DNA from: Planomonospora_B alba
GTDB lineage: Bacteria; Actinomycetota; Actinomycetes; Streptosporangiales; Streptosporangiaceae
Assembly (NCBI RefSeq): GCF_039534085.1
Contig: NZ_BAAAUT010000033.1
Span: forward strand, 23,439 to 87,438
Reading direction: 5' to 3'
Length of the DNA: 64,000 nt
Part shown: piece after piece, positions 49,342 through 57,832 of the stretch
Numbering within the stretch: the stretch's first letter is position 1
Layout of the letters: each line of letters opens with the position of its first letter
Translations under genes and position numbers: made by a program
Notes under the pieces: generated by a model
Told to the model about the DNA's origin: nothing
Seen by the model: only the letters and a program-made list of their open reading frames with translations
Databases searched by the model: none

Positions 49342-50466
49342 GTGATATCCGTCTACGTCGACCTGGCCATCGGGCTGGTGCTGGCCTTCCTGCTGCTGTC
49401 GCTCCTGGTGAGCGGGATCAACGAGGCGTTCGTGCGGCTGCTCGGCATCCGCAGCAAGTTCCTCTGGGCCTACCTGCGCGACACCCTGGACGGCGGCTCC
49501 TCCGAGGGGACGTCGTGGATCCCCTCCAAGATCGCCGACATCTTCGCCAGGCTGCCCTTCTCCAGGAAGGACCCGCGTCCCGTCCACAGCCCCGACCCGT
49601 CGCCCGCCGTGGTCGCGCCGGTCCCGGTGGACCCGGCGGACCCGGACGCCGGGGCGACCACGGCGGCCGGGCAGGGCGCGCCGCAGGTGGACATGACCGA
49701 GCGGCTCTACCGGCGGCTGCAGGAGATCGACCACCCCAAGGGGGCGCGGACCACCATCTCCGACATCCCGCCGGAGCGCTTCTCCGGCGCGGTGATGGAA
49801 CTGGTCTCCGCCGAGGACGGCGGGGTGGACGGCCTGCTCGCCAAGCTGGAGGCCATCGGCAGCCCGCTGGCCGGGCACCTGAAGGGCGTCTGGGAGAGCG
49901 CCCAGCGCGACCTGGGCGCGTTCCGCCAGGGCGTGGAGAGCTGGTTCGACGGCGAGATGCGGCGCCTGTCCGGGCTCTACCGCCGCTACGTGAAGTGGGT
50001 GCTGTTCGCGCTGGGCGCGACGCTGACCCTGCTGCTCGGCATGGACGCGCTGGAGTACGGCAAGACCCTGCTGCGGGACAACGCCTACCGGGCGGCGGTG
50101 GCGGCCATCGCGGGCGGCGGCCAGGAGGCGCTCGCGGGCCTGCGGGAGACGTGCGCGCCCGGTGCCGGGTCCTCGGCGGGGGCCGCCACCGGCGCCCCGG
50201 CCCCCGTCGACCCGTACGCCTGCGTGACCGAGTCCTTCAGCTCGCCCGCCCTGGTGAAGATCTTCGACCACTCCATCGTGAGCGTCACCCTCCCGCCCGA
50301 CGGGGGCGACCCGTCCTTCAACTGGAACGGCGCCGTCTGGTGGGACCGCCTGACCACCCCCGGGCACTGGCCCGGCTACGCGCTCACCTCGATCGCGCTG
50401 CTGTTCGGCGCGCCCTTCTGGTGGGACGTGCTGCGCCGCCTGACCGGCCTGCGCAACCGCGCGTAG
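49342..50466 (+). CDS. Uncharacterised membrane protein
   Basis: 374 aa. N-terminal helix (YVDLAIGLVLAFLLLSLLVS) followed by GINEAFVRLLGIRSKFLWAY, a long cytoplasmic region (about 55-210) with Pro/Asp-rich stretch and helices (RLYRRLQEIDHP, WESAQRDLGAFRQGVESWF), a second helix (WVLFALGATLTLLLG), a Cys-containing loop and C-terminal ALLFGAPFWWDVLRRLTGLR. The same frame (first helix with SLLVSG.NE, end with GAPFWWD.L...LR) occurs in uncharacterised proteins of many phyla. Function unknown. It starts with GTG 49342. Confidence 0.75.
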   Translation: MISVYVDLAIGLVLAFLLLSLLVSGINEAFVRLLGIRSKFLWAYLRDTLDGGSSEGTSWIPSKIADIFARLPFSRKDPRPVHSPDPSPAVVAPVPVDPADPDAGATTAAGQGAPQVDMTERLYRRLQEIDHPKGARTTISDIPPERFSGAVMELVSAEDGGVDGLLAKLEAIGSPLAGHLKGVWESAQRDLGAFRQGVESWFDGEMRRLSGLYRRYVKWVLFALGATLTLLLGMDALEYGKTLLRDNAYRAAVAAIAGGGQEALAGLRETCAPGAGSSAGAATGAPAPVDPYACVTESFSSPALVKIFDHSIVSVTLPPDGGDPSFNWNGAVWWDRLTTPGHWPGYALTSIALLFGAPFWWDVLRRLTGLRNRA

Positions 50467-50491
50467 ACGCGCCGGGCCGGGAAGGGGCGGC

Positions 50492-50517
50492 GGGGGCGGG
50501 GCGGCGGTCCCGCCCCC
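50492..50517. terminator. Bidirectional hairpin between converging genes
   Basis: GGGGGCGGG (50492-50500) and CCCGCCCCC (50509-50517) pair perfectly around an eight-base loop, between the membrane protein gene and the LLM gene. Confidence 0.6.
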
Positions 50518-50632
50518 GGCCGGGGCGCGCAGGACGCGCCGAATGCCCGGGACATCCCGGGCGGGCAGGACACCCGGGACCGTCCGGAGCGCCGGCCGCC
50601 CGCGGTCTCCGCTCCGGGTTCCCGGGGCGCGC

Positions 50633-51493
50633 TCAGCGCAGCGCGGCGAGGATCCGCTCGACGTGGGGGAGGGGATCGGCACCGACCGGGCGGAGCACCA
50701 CGGTGTCCGCTCCGGCCTCCCGGAGCGACCGGACGACGCCGGCGGCCTCCTCGGCCGTGCCCGCGGCCATCGGCACCTCCTGCGGGGCGACGCCCAGGAA
50801 CTCCGCCTGCGCCGTCGCGGCGGGCAGCACGGCCGCGCGCACCTGGCGCGGGTCGTCGCCGACGTAGAGGTGGACGAAGACCACCACCTCGTGGTCCTCG
50901 TGCGCGCCGCCCGCCGCGACCAGCTCCCGGGCCCGCCGGACGCGCTCGGCGTCGAAGCCCTCGGGCAGGATCGTGCCCTCGGCGATCCGCCCGGACAGCT
51001 CCAGAGAGCGGGGCCGCACCACCCCGGCCAGCACGGGCGGGGGCACGGCCGGCGGGTGCACCAGGGCGATCCCGTCGAGCCGTACGGCACGGCCCTCGGC
51101 GGTGACCGTCTCGCCGCGCAGGAGCGCCCGCACCGCCGTGATCGTCTCCTCCAGCAGGGCCAGGGGCGACGGAGCCAGGGCACCCGCGCGGCGCATCCAG
51201 TCCTGCACCCCGTGGCCGATCCCGGCGGCCAGCCGGCGGGGGTGCAGGCGGGCCAGGTTGCCGAGCTCCATGGCGAGCAGGGCCGGGTTGCGCAGCGGGG
51301 CGGGGGTGATCCCGATGCCGACGCGCAGCCGCTCGGTGACGGCCAGCGCGGTGGCCGCCGACGAGATCGCCCCCGTCCAGCCCAGATCCTCCACCACCCA
51401 CAGGTCGTCGACGTCCGTGCCGTCCAGGCGGCGGGCGAAGGGGACGAGGGACTCGGGGGGAAGGTCGCGGTCGAACATCACGCCCAGGCGCAT
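50633..51493 (-). CDS. LLM-class flavin/F420-dependent oxidoreductase
   Basis: 286 aa TIM-barrel of the luciferase-like monooxygenase superfamily. LGVMFDRDLPPESLVPFARR at the N-terminus, DDLWVVEDLGWTGAISSAAT, VGIGITPAPLRNPALLAMEL, GRIAEGTILPEGFDAERV and C-terminal ADTVVLRPVGADPLPHVERI are the F420-type LLM pattern. Substrate unknown; the family includes F420-dependent reductases and dehydrogenases, consistent with npdG in this genome. Starts at ATG 51493. Confidence 0.88.
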   Translation of the reverse strand: MRLGVMFDRDLPPESLVPFARRLDGTDVDDLWVVEDLGWTGAISSAATALAVTERLRVGIGITPAPLRNPALLAMELGNLARLHPRRLAAGIGHGVQDWMRRAGALAPSPLALLEETITAVRALLRGETVTAEGRAVRLDGIALVHPPAVPPPVLAGVVRPRSLELSGRIAEGTILPEGFDAERVRRARELVAAGGAHEDHEVVVFVHLYVGDDPRQVRAAVLPAATAQAEFLGVAPQEVPMAAGTAEEAAGVVRSLREAGADTVVLRPVGADPLPHVERILAALR

Positions 51494-51581
51494 GTCTCTC
51501 CTCGGATGGTGGCGGTTCTCACGGACGGCGGGCGCACCCGGGCGGACCGGAGACGGCCTCCGCCGTGCGGGCCGGGTGTGC

Positions 51582-52169
51582 TCACCGGTAGCGGAAGTAG
51601 CCGGCGAAGTCCTCGACCCGGGTGATGGGGTCGATGCGGACCTCGGTGCCGGTCCTCAGCGCATTGATCATTCTGCCGTCGCCGATGTAGACGCCGACGT
51701 GGTGGGTCCTCACCCGGCGCTCGCCGATCTCACCGTAGAAGACGAGGTCGCCCGGGCGGGCCCGGGAGGCCGGGACCCTGGTGAGCCGCCGGAGGTGGTC
51801 GTCGGTGTTCCCCGGGCCCAGGACGTCCCGGCCGTGGGCCAGGTGGTAGACCCACCTGGCCAGGCCGGAGCAGTCGAGGCCGACCGTCGTGGCGGCCGGG
51901 CAGGGCCGGATCGCCCCCGTGTAACCGCGGCAGGTGCCGGGAGAAGGACCGGGCCGCTCGCCGTGGCCGCCGCCCCAGGAGTAGGGGATCGGACCCGTGC
52001 TCCCGTGCTGTCCCGCCAGGATCGCGTGGGCGACGGCGACGGCGCGGGCCAGGACGGCGGGCCGGAGGGGGGCCGAGGCGCCCGCGGCGGCCAGGAGCAG
52101 TGCGAGCACGGCCGCCGTGGCCGTCCACCGGCGCCGTGTGAGCACCCTGTCCGTCCCGGACACCGTCAC
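51582..52169 (-). CDS. Secreted NlpC/P60 peptidoglycan peptidase
   Basis: 195 aa. Signal-like N-terminus (RRRWTATAAVLALLLAAAGA), then a C40 peptidase domain: YSWGGGHG, catalytic Cys in TVGLDCSGLARWVYHLA, RPGDLVFYGE, catalytic His in VRTHHVGVYIGDGRMINAL. Cleaves cell-wall stem peptides (gamma-D-Glu to mDap or similar). Starts ATG 52169. First of a run of secreted or lipid-anchored gene products up to 54250. Confidence 0.9.
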   Translation of the reverse strand: MTVSGTDRVLTRRRWTATAAVLALLLAAAGASAPLRPAVLARAVAVAHAILAGQHGSTGPIPYSWGGGHGERPGPSPGTCRGYTGAIRPCPAATTVGLDCSGLARWVYHLAHGRDVLGPGNTDDHLRRLTRVPASRARPGDLVFYGEIGERRVRTHHVGVYIGDGRMINALRTGTEVRIDPITRVEDFAGYFRYR

Positions 52170-52371
52170 CGCCCCGCGTCATCGGCTGCTGCCCGCCCTA
52201 TTCTGCCGGGTTTCTGAGGGATATCCCTATGCGCCGCCGTGCCGGGACGCCCGCGGCCGTGCCGCTCCAGCGCGGCCGACGGCAGGAAAGCACCGGTTTC
52301 CCGGGAGGGGGGTCCTGCCGCGGGGCGAGGGCAGAACGGATGCGGAGGCGTGCCGGCCCCTCGGCCGGCCG

Positions 52372-52584
52372 TCAGTCGCAGTCGTCGATGTCGACGTCGA
52401 CCTTCTTCTTCTTCTTCTTGGGCTTCGGCTTCTGGCCCGCCGAGAAGCCCTGGGACGCGTGGGCGGGCGAGGCGGTCGCCGTACTGGCCGAGGCGGCGCA
52501 GGCCTCGTCGTCCGAGCTGCAGGCGACGAGCGCGGACAGGGCGAGGACGATGACGCCGGCGGTGGTGGCGACGGTGCGGAACAC
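52372..52584 (-). CDS. Small lipoprotein with poly-lysine then acidic C-terminus (70 aa)
   Basis: Begins MFRTVATTAGVIVLALSALV and has a lipobox (LSALVAC) at residues 16-22, so the mature protein starts with an acylated Cys. After SSDDEACAASASTATASPAH it carries KPKPKKKKKKVDVDIDDCD: eight Lys in eleven residues followed at once by five Asp in eight. Two Cys outside the lipobox could form a disulfide. Start GTG 52584 after GGGAG. No known family; function unknown. The strong charge block suggests binding to a polyanion such as teichoic acid or nucleic acid, which is speculation. Confidence 0.75.
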   Translation of the reverse strand: MFRTVATTAGVIVLALSALVACSSDDEACAASASTATASPAHASQGFSAGQKPKPKKKKKKVDVDIDDCD

Positions 52585-52853
52585 GGTGTTCTCCCGGTTG
52601 TGCGGTTCTGTGCCCTCTATGGATAGCGGACGCCGCTTGCAACGTACTTAATCACCACTTGTGACCTTCTTGTGGTGATATGTCACTTCCGTCCCCTGTG
52701 AAGTGCGGGAGCAACGGGCGGCCGCCGTGGCCGGGAACGTGAGCGGCTTCGCCGTGCCTCGTCCGGGAGCAGCTGCCAGGGCCTCGGTGCTCCGGCGGCC
52801 GGGAAGCGGCGCGGCGAGGCGAGCGCGGCCGAGCCGGCCGGGCGGACGGGAAC

Positions 52854-53528
52854 TCATGCCCTGCGGCGCCGGCCCGACCACCGTCCGGCGGCGAAGGCGA
52901 GCGCGACCGCCGCCACGGTCACCGCGCCGGCCGCCCCCGCGAGGGGAGGAGGAACAGTCGTCCCGTCCTCGGCGGCGGCCCCTGGAGGAGCGGCGTCCCC
53001 CGTCGAGGGGCCTCCTCCCGGTGCCGGACGCCTCGCCGTACCCAGCGCGGCAAGGAACTCCGCACCGATCGGCGCGCCGTCCCCGAACCTGTCCTCCCGG
53101 CGCAGCGGCACATCACCCGGACCGACCAGCTGGTTCCCGTCGCACAGCGAGGTCGTCAGCGCCACGCCCGGATCTCCTCCGACCGCACTGGACCGCTTGT
53201 CCGAGGCGAACACCAGATACCGGGAACCGACCGTGAAGCGATACCCGCACGCGGCCCCGTCAGCGCTGCTCGCCACCTCGGCCCAAGCCGTCACGTCCCC
53301 TTTGTAGGCGTGGTCGACACGAAAGCGGTGGACGATGGGCGATGGAGGGCCGGAAGGATCCCCCCGGACCTGGCGGGCGCCCACCGCCGTCCCGGTGAAG
53401 ACGGCCGTCGCCCTCTCCGGCTGCTCCGCGGGTGTCAGGACGGCGCAGCTGCACGCGCAGGCCGTACCGGGAGCAGCCGCCACGGCGACGGCCAGGAGCA
53501 GGAGAACGAGGAGGAGCCGGTGTCCCAT
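52854..53528 (-). CDS. Secreted TIMP/netrin-like domain protein with C-terminal membrane anchor
   Basis: 224 aa. Signal peptide (MGHRLLLVLLLLAVAVAAAP), then the mature N-terminus ACACSCAVLTPAEQPERATA with AVFTGTAVGARQVRG, the Cys-x-Cys start and strand order typical of TIMP/NTR-like domains. Further Cys at ADGAACGYRFTVGSRYLVFA and TTSLCDGNQLV. A Pro/Gly-rich stalk (about 165-195) precedes a membrane helix (LAGAAGAVTVAAVALAFAAG) and an Arg-rich cytoplasmic end. In animals NTR domains inhibit metalloproteases; the bacterial role is unknown. Confidence 0.8.
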   Translation of the reverse strand: MGHRLLLVLLLLAVAVAAAPGTACACSCAVLTPAEQPERATAVFTGTAVGARQVRGDPSGPPSPIVHRFRVDHAYKGDVTAWAEVASSADGAACGYRFTVGSRYLVFASDKRSSAVGGDPGVALTTSLCDGNQLVGPGDVPLRREDRFGDGAPIGAEFLAALGTARRPAPGGGPSTGDAAPPGAAAEDGTTVPPPLAGAAGAVTVAAVALAFAAGRWSGRRRRA

Positions 53529-53923
53529 GCTCCTTACACGTACCCTCCGGCCCGTCGGTTCGGCAGGGGCCGCATTCGTCGTCTGCGCACGGGGTGTCCT
53601 CCACCGCCGGCCCGCTGCAGGGCTGCGACCGCCTCAGCGGCCGAGAACCTCTCACCCCGGGCGGGTCCTGAGGACGCACCCGGAAGGGCATCTCTTGACT
53701 GAGGTCGTAATGTACTGTTTGATCTCTCTGTATGGGAAGGGTCGGAAATCTCTTTCAAGAGTGGAAGTAAATGCCGTCCTGGTGTCGCTGAGAAGGAATT
53801 CTGGAATCCCCGTGATCGGTGACGGCGGTTGCCGTTCCTCCGGCCGGCCTTTCCCCGGCGCTCGTCCGCATACGGGCGGCGCGCTGTCCGACGACATCCC
53901 CCGGGCATTCTCGCAGGAGTGGT
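53529..53923. other. Intergenic region with an AT-rich segment, no gene seen
   Basis: 395 bp between two divergent secreted-protein genes. From about 53690 to 53815 the composition drops well below the surrounding GC. A TTGACT (53695-53700) is present but without a convincing -10 at normal spacing. I see no gene of recognisable type here; it probably holds the promoters and leader of the two flanking genes. Confidence 0.5.
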
Positions 53924-54250
53924 ATGAAGCGGGTTCTGGCAGGTCTCACCATCGCGGGCGCCGTGCTCGTCGCGAGCGGCACCCCCGTGTCGGCGGCCTC
54001 TCCCCAGCCGGATTCCGGCAGCGTGGGAACACTGGCGACCGAGGCTCCGAGTTGTGTGGAGCGTGAAGTGCGTGACGAAGGATGGACCGACGAGCTCTAC
54101 GTGGTCAACAGATGCGGCGAGACCAAGTGGCTGAAAGCCATCATCGCCTACGCCGGTGACTCGTCATGTCAGAAGTTCGACAAAAACCAGGGATACATCA
54201 TCCATGAATGGGGTTATCCCGGCAGATTCGACAGGCTGGAGTTGTGCTGA
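53924..54250 (+). CDS. Small secreted four-cysteine protein (108 aa)
   Basis: Signal peptide MKRVLAGLTIAGAVLVASGT, cleaved after PVSAA near residue 25. The mature domain reads PSCVEREVRDEGWTDELYVV, NRCGETKWLKAIIAYAGDSS, C at SSCQKF, and ends GRFDRLELC. Cys spacing (PSC...NRC...DSSC...C-terminal Cys) matches a family of small secreted streptomycete proteins of unknown role that I recognise only by pattern. Start ATG 53924 follows AGGAG by five bases. Likely a disulfide-bonded beta-sandwich. Confidence 0.75.
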   Translation: MKRVLAGLTIAGAVLVASGTPVSAASPQPDSGSVGTLATEAPSCVEREVRDEGWTDELYVVNRCGETKWLKAIIAYAGDSSCQKFDKNQGYIIHEWGYPGRFDRLELC

Positions 54251-54459
54251 CGACCTCATCGAAGGCGTGCCGATGAGGTCTCGACGATCCGTCCCCTTCT
54301 CCGGAGGATGACCTCCTCTCCCCGCCGCCGGCGGCCTGCGAGAGCGGCGGCCCTCACGGCGGCCGGGGCCGGGGCGGCGCCGTCGGCGTCCTCCACGTAC
54401 GGGCGGTGCCGGCGATGTGTGAGGCCCGGCTGCGGGCATCCCGGGAGCGAGAGGCGGAA

Positions 54460-54495
54460 AAGCCCGTGGCGAGGCGCAGGGCCTTCCACGGGCTT
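54460..54495 (-). terminator. Rho-independent terminator of glnA
   Basis: AAGCCCGTGG (54460-54469) and CCACGGGCTT (54486-54495) form a perfect 10-bp stem. On the minus strand the hairpin ends in CTTTT, so this is one of the few here with a T-run. It lies 38 bp past the glnA stop. The remaining bases to 54251 show nothing else. Confidence 0.8.
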
Positions 54496-54532
54496 GACCT
54501 GGGGCGCTGGACGGGCACCGCGCGGCGGACGG

Positions 54533-55957
54533 TCAGACGTCGTAGTACAGCTCGAACTCGTGCGGGTGCGGGCGGAGCCGGATCGGGTCGACCTCGTTCT
54601 CCCGCTTGTAGGAGATCCAGGTCTCGATCAGGTCCGGGGTGAAGACGCCGCCCTCCAGCAGGTACTCGTGGTCGGCCTCCAGCGCGGCCAGCACCTCGGG
54701 CAGCGAGCCGGGCACCTGCGGGATGTTGCGGGCCTCCTCCGGCGGGAGCTCGTACAGGTCCTTGTCGACCGGCTCGACCGGCTCGATCTTGTTGCGGATG
54801 CCGTCGATGCCGGCCATGAGCATGGCAGAGAAGGCGTAGTACGGGTTGCAGGACGGGTCCGGCACGCGGAACTCGATGCGCTTGGCCTTCGGGTTGGAGC
54901 CCGTGATCGGGATGCGGATGCAGGCCGAGCGGTTGCGCTGGGAGTAGACCAGGTTGACCGGGGCCTCGTAGCCCGGGACCAGGCGGTGGTAGGAGTTCAC
55001 CGTCGGGTTGGTGAAGGCCAGCAGCGACGGGGCGTGCTTGAGCAGGCCGCCGATGTAGTAGCGGGCGGTGTCGGACAGGCCCGCGTAGCCGACCTCGTCG
55101 TAGAAGAGCGGCGCGCCGTCCTTCCACAGGGACTGGTGGCAGTGCATGCCCGAGCCGTTGTCACCGAAGATCGGCTTCGGCATGAAGGTGACCGTGTGGC
55201 CGTACTCCTGGGCCGTGCTCTTGATGATGTACTTGTACAGCATCAGGTTGTCGGCGGTCTTCAGCAGCGTGCCGAACCTGAAGTCGATCTCGGCCTGCCC
55301 GGCGGTGCCCACCTCGTGGTGCTGCATCTCGACCTCGATGCCGCATTCGATGAGCCGGCGGACCATCTCCGAGCGCAGGTCGGTGAAGTGGTCCATCGGC
55401 GGCACCGGGAAGTAGCCGCCCTTGTAGCGCGGCTTGTAGCCGAGGTTGCCGCCCTCCTGGGCCTTGCCGGTGTTCCAGGCGCCCTCGATGGAGTCGATGT
55501 GGTAGAAGCTCTGGTGCGCGGCGGTCTCGAACCGCACGTCGTCGAAGATGTAGAACTCCGCCTCGGGCCCGAAGTAGGCCGTGTCGGCGATGCCGGTGCC
55601 CTTGAGGTACTCCTCGGCCTTGCGGGCCACGTTGCGCGGGTCGCGGCTGTAGGCCTCGCCGGTCAGCGGGTCGTGCACGAAGAAGTTGAGGTTGAGGGTC
55701 TTGTGCTGGCGGAACGGGTCCAGCACCGCCGTCGACGGGTCGGGCAGCAGCAGCATGTCCGACTCGTGGATCGCCTGGAAACCGCGGATCGACGATCCGT
55801 CGAACATGAGGCCGTCGCTGAAGACGCTCGCCCCGAAGTTCTCCGCGGGGAATGTGAAGTGGTGCGTCGTCCCGGGCAGGTCGGTGAACCTGACATCGAC
55901 GAACTGCACCCCTTCGTCCTTGATGAACTTCAGGACGTCGTCGGCGGAGTTGAACAC
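54533..55957 (-). CDS. glnA: Glutamine synthetase type I (GlnA1), adenylylation-regulated
   Basis: Main ammonium-assimilating enzyme: glutamate + NH3 + ATP to glutamine; dodecamer in cytoplasm. 474 aa. FDGSSIRGFQAIHESDMLLL, PEAEFYIFDDV, GSGMHCHQSLWKDGAP, NRSACIRIPITGSNPKAKRI and EFRVPDPSCNPYYAFSAML are the type I-beta landmarks. The adenylylation Tyr402 in DKDLYELPPEE is intact, so GlnE can act on it. Start at 55957; the GlnR operator at 56008-56045 lies 51 bp upstream, and the AACGTA/TACGTT (55992-55997) between is the likely -10. A terminator with a T-run follows at 54460-54495. Confidence 0.97.
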   Translation of the reverse strand: MFNSADDVLKFIKDEGVQFVDVRFTDLPGTTHHFTFPAENFGASVFSDGLMFDGSSIRGFQAIHESDMLLLPDPSTAVLDPFRQHKTLNLNFFVHDPLTGEAYSRDPRNVARKAEEYLKGTGIADTAYFGPEAEFYIFDDVRFETAAHQSFYHIDSIEGAWNTGKAQEGGNLGYKPRYKGGYFPVPPMDHFTDLRSEMVRRLIECGIEVEMQHHEVGTAGQAEIDFRFGTLLKTADNLMLYKYIIKSTAQEYGHTVTFMPKPIFGDNGSGMHCHQSLWKDGAPLFYDEVGYAGLSDTARYYIGGLLKHAPSLLAFTNPTVNSYHRLVPGYEAPVNLVYSQRNRSACIRIPITGSNPKAKRIEFRVPDPSCNPYYAFSAMLMAGIDGIRNKIEPVEPVDKDLYELPPEEARNIPQVPGSLPEVLAALEADHEYLLEGGVFTPDLIETWISYKRENEVDPIRLRPHPHEFELYYDV

Positions 55958-56007
55958 GCGAACCTCCCAAGGGGCACGGGCTAACGACCCGAACGTAGGT
56001 CTGCGCC

Positions 56008-56045
56008 GTTACCGCCCCGTGTCTCATCTGTTTCGCTCGTGTTAA
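56008..56045 (-). promoter_or_regulatory. GlnR operator (two a/b-site pairs) upstream of glnA
   Basis: On the minus strand: TTAAC, six bases, GAAAC, six bases, GACAC, six bases, GTAAC, at 56045-56008. The order and 11-bp spacing match the actinobacterial GlnR binding pattern gTnAc-n6-GaAAc repeated; the third and fourth boxes are less perfect. It lies just upstream of the putative -10 TACGTT, where GlnR activates glnA in streptomycetes and mycobacteria. Confidence 0.75.
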
Positions 56046-56136
56046 GGGGGGCGCCTTCACGCTAGTCCGGGCAGGAGCGCAGACGTGTGCGCGCGACGTC
56101 TTCTTTGCCGGATTTTCGGGTGCGGACCGCGCCCCG

Positions 56137-57207
56137 TCAGCTACGGCTCGCGAGGAAGCAGTCCTGGTCCTTCGAGGTCTTCCGGTCCAGGTCGTACGGG
56201 TCGATCGGGGCGCCGGTGGCCCTGGCCGCCTCCTCGTCGGCGGGCGCGTCCTCGTAGGCCGGATGCACGAAGCCGTCGTCGACGTCGCAGCGGGCGCCGG
56301 TGACGCCTTCGCCGTTCCAGGTGCGCACCCAGACGATCAGCCGCCCGCCCTCCCGGTAGGCGCGGAGCTCTCCCACGTTGTGCGCGATGACGCGCATGGT
56401 GGTGTGCGGCCTGCCCGGGCGGTGGACGGCGTAGACGAACAGGTAGTTCACCGTGACGCGGGCGCCGGAGATCCCGCCTTCCTCGAACGGGGAGAGCTTC
56501 GTCCTCCCGCGGACCTTGATCACATCGGTGGCGGGCTCGGCGCTCTTCGGCGCGAAGCTCGTCAGCCAGGTCCGGGTGTTGAAGTCCTCGCCCTTGGGCT
56601 TCCTCCTGCGGTCCATGTTCTTGAGGAACCACCTGCGCTCCTCGGGGTGGAGCAGCTTGGCGAAGGGCCCGGGGGCGCCCTTGAACAGGGTGCGCCGGTC
56701 GAGGTTGGAGGCCTTGAGCAGGGCGCGGGCCCGGCCGAGCGCCGCGGCCACGTCCTTCTCGCCCAGCCCGCCCACCGCCCTGGCGCGCGGCATCACCAGG
56801 CCCTCGGCGCCGTCGGCGTAGTCCGCGGCCGGGGAGCCGTCGAAGGGGGAGGGCTTCAGCGGCACCGCCTCGGCGGATGCCTCCTCCGACGGCTCCGCCT
56901 GCGCCGGCTCCGCCGGCTCGGTCCTCCCGGGGGCCGGATCGACAGCCGCCCCGGCGAGGGCGAGCCGCTCGCCCAGCGCGGTGCGGGCCGCCTCCAGCAG
57001 CTCCGGCCGGTGGACGACGAGGACGCCGGCCCCCGCCGCCGCGGCGAGCGCCACCACCGCCGCCGCCCAGCGCCGCCGGCGGCGCCTGTCGCGGGGCAGC
57101 CGCTCCCACTCCCCCTGGGCGGCCCGGCTCATCCTCCGGCGCTCCTCCTCCTGGATCTGGGCGGTGATCTCCTGGAAGCGCTTTTCGATGTCGTCCATGT
57201 CTGACAC
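56137..57207 (-). CDS. Single-pass membrane protein of unknown function
   Basis: 356 aa. Cytoplasmic N-terminus (MDDIEKRFQEITAQIQEEER), Arg-rich stretch, one membrane helix (WAAAVVALAAAAGAGVLVV), an Ala/Pro/Glu stalk, then an extracytoplasmic domain (about 130-340): GLGEKDVAAALGRARALLKA, GARVTVNYLFVYAVHRPGRP, RLIVWVRTWNGEGVTGARCD, FLASRS end. One Cys pair (GARCDV, DQDCFL). The whole is known to me only as a hypothetical actinobacterial protein. GTG 57207 follows GGAG by eight bases; ATG 57198 is the alternative start. Divergent from the RDD gene. Confidence 0.75.
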   Translation of the reverse strand: MSDMDDIEKRFQEITAQIQEEERRRMSRAAQGEWERLPRDRRRRRRWAAAVVALAAAAGAGVLVVHRPELLEAARTALGERLALAGAAVDPAPGRTEPAEPAQAEPSEEASAEAVPLKPSPFDGSPAADYADGAEGLVMPRARAVGGLGEKDVAAALGRARALLKASNLDRRTLFKGAPGPFAKLLHPEERRWFLKNMDRRRKPKGEDFNTRTWLTSFAPKSAEPATDVIKVRGRTKLSPFEEGGISGARVTVNYLFVYAVHRPGRPHTTMRVIAHNVGELRAYREGGRLIVWVRTWNGEGVTGARCDVDDGFVHPAYEDAPADEEAARATGAPIDPYDLDRKTSKDQDCFLASRS

Positions 57208-57331
57208 TGGGGGTGCTCCGGCGGGAAGGGCGGGAAAGGCAAGTGGCGACCATGATGATGGCTTCTGTCCCCTATGGGAAATCGGCGCGGGCGCGTTCGG
57301 GGGCGACCGCCCCGGCGGATACCGTGGGGGC

Positions 57332-57796
57332 ATGAACAGCAGGCAGCAGCCCCGGTGGACCCAGACGTGGCTCGGCGGGGTCAGGTCGGCCGGAGTCGAC
57401 CTGGGATACCCCGGAGAGCGCCTCGGGCTCCCGGAGGAGGGCAGCGGCGCGGCGGCCGGCGCGGGCCGCCGGATCCTCGCCGTCCTGATCGACTGGATGA
57501 TCTGCACCTGGGCCATCACCCGGGGCTTCCTGGGCGTCGAGCCCGCCCAGCAGGCATGGGTCCCGCTGGCGGTCTTCGGGGTGACGACCTTCCTGCTGAC
57601 GGCCACCATGGGCATGACCTTCGGCATGCGCCTGCTCGGCATCCGCGTCGCCACGCTCGACGGCGGCCGACCGGGCCTCGTGGCGGCCGCGGCGCGCACC
57701 GTGCTGCTCTGCCTGGCCGTACCGGCGCTGATCTGGGACCGCGACCAGCGCGGCCTGCACGACCGCGCGGCGAACACGGTGGTCGTCCGGATGTGA
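57332..57796 (+). CDS. RDD-family membrane protein
   Basis: 154 aa. Three to four helices with the RDD motifs GRRILAVLIDWMICTWAIT (Arg-Asp), TMGMTFGMRLLGIRVATLDG and DQRGLHDRAANTVVVRM (Asp-Arg-Asp region). ATG 57332 starts it after a GGGGG site. RDD genes beside glnA are a stable actinobacterial arrangement, seen also in Streptomyces. The family is poorly characterised; a transport or membrane-organising role is presumed. Confidence 0.88.
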   Translation: MNSRQQPRWTQTWLGGVRSAGVDLGYPGERLGLPEEGSGAAAGAGRRILAVLIDWMICTWAITRGFLGVEPAQQAWVPLAVFGVTTFLLTATMGMTFGMRLLGIRVATLDGGRPGLVAAAARTVLLCLAVPALIWDRDQRGLHDRAANTVVVRM

Positions 57797-57832
57797 CCCT
57801 CCCGGCCGCGCGGCGGCCGGGGCGCCGGCCCG

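Noticed and set aside
53711..54066. Plus-strand frame beginning MYCLISLYGKG in the AT-rich gap
   Set aside because: Overlaps the well-supported secreted protein in another frame and has no homology or good ribosome site.
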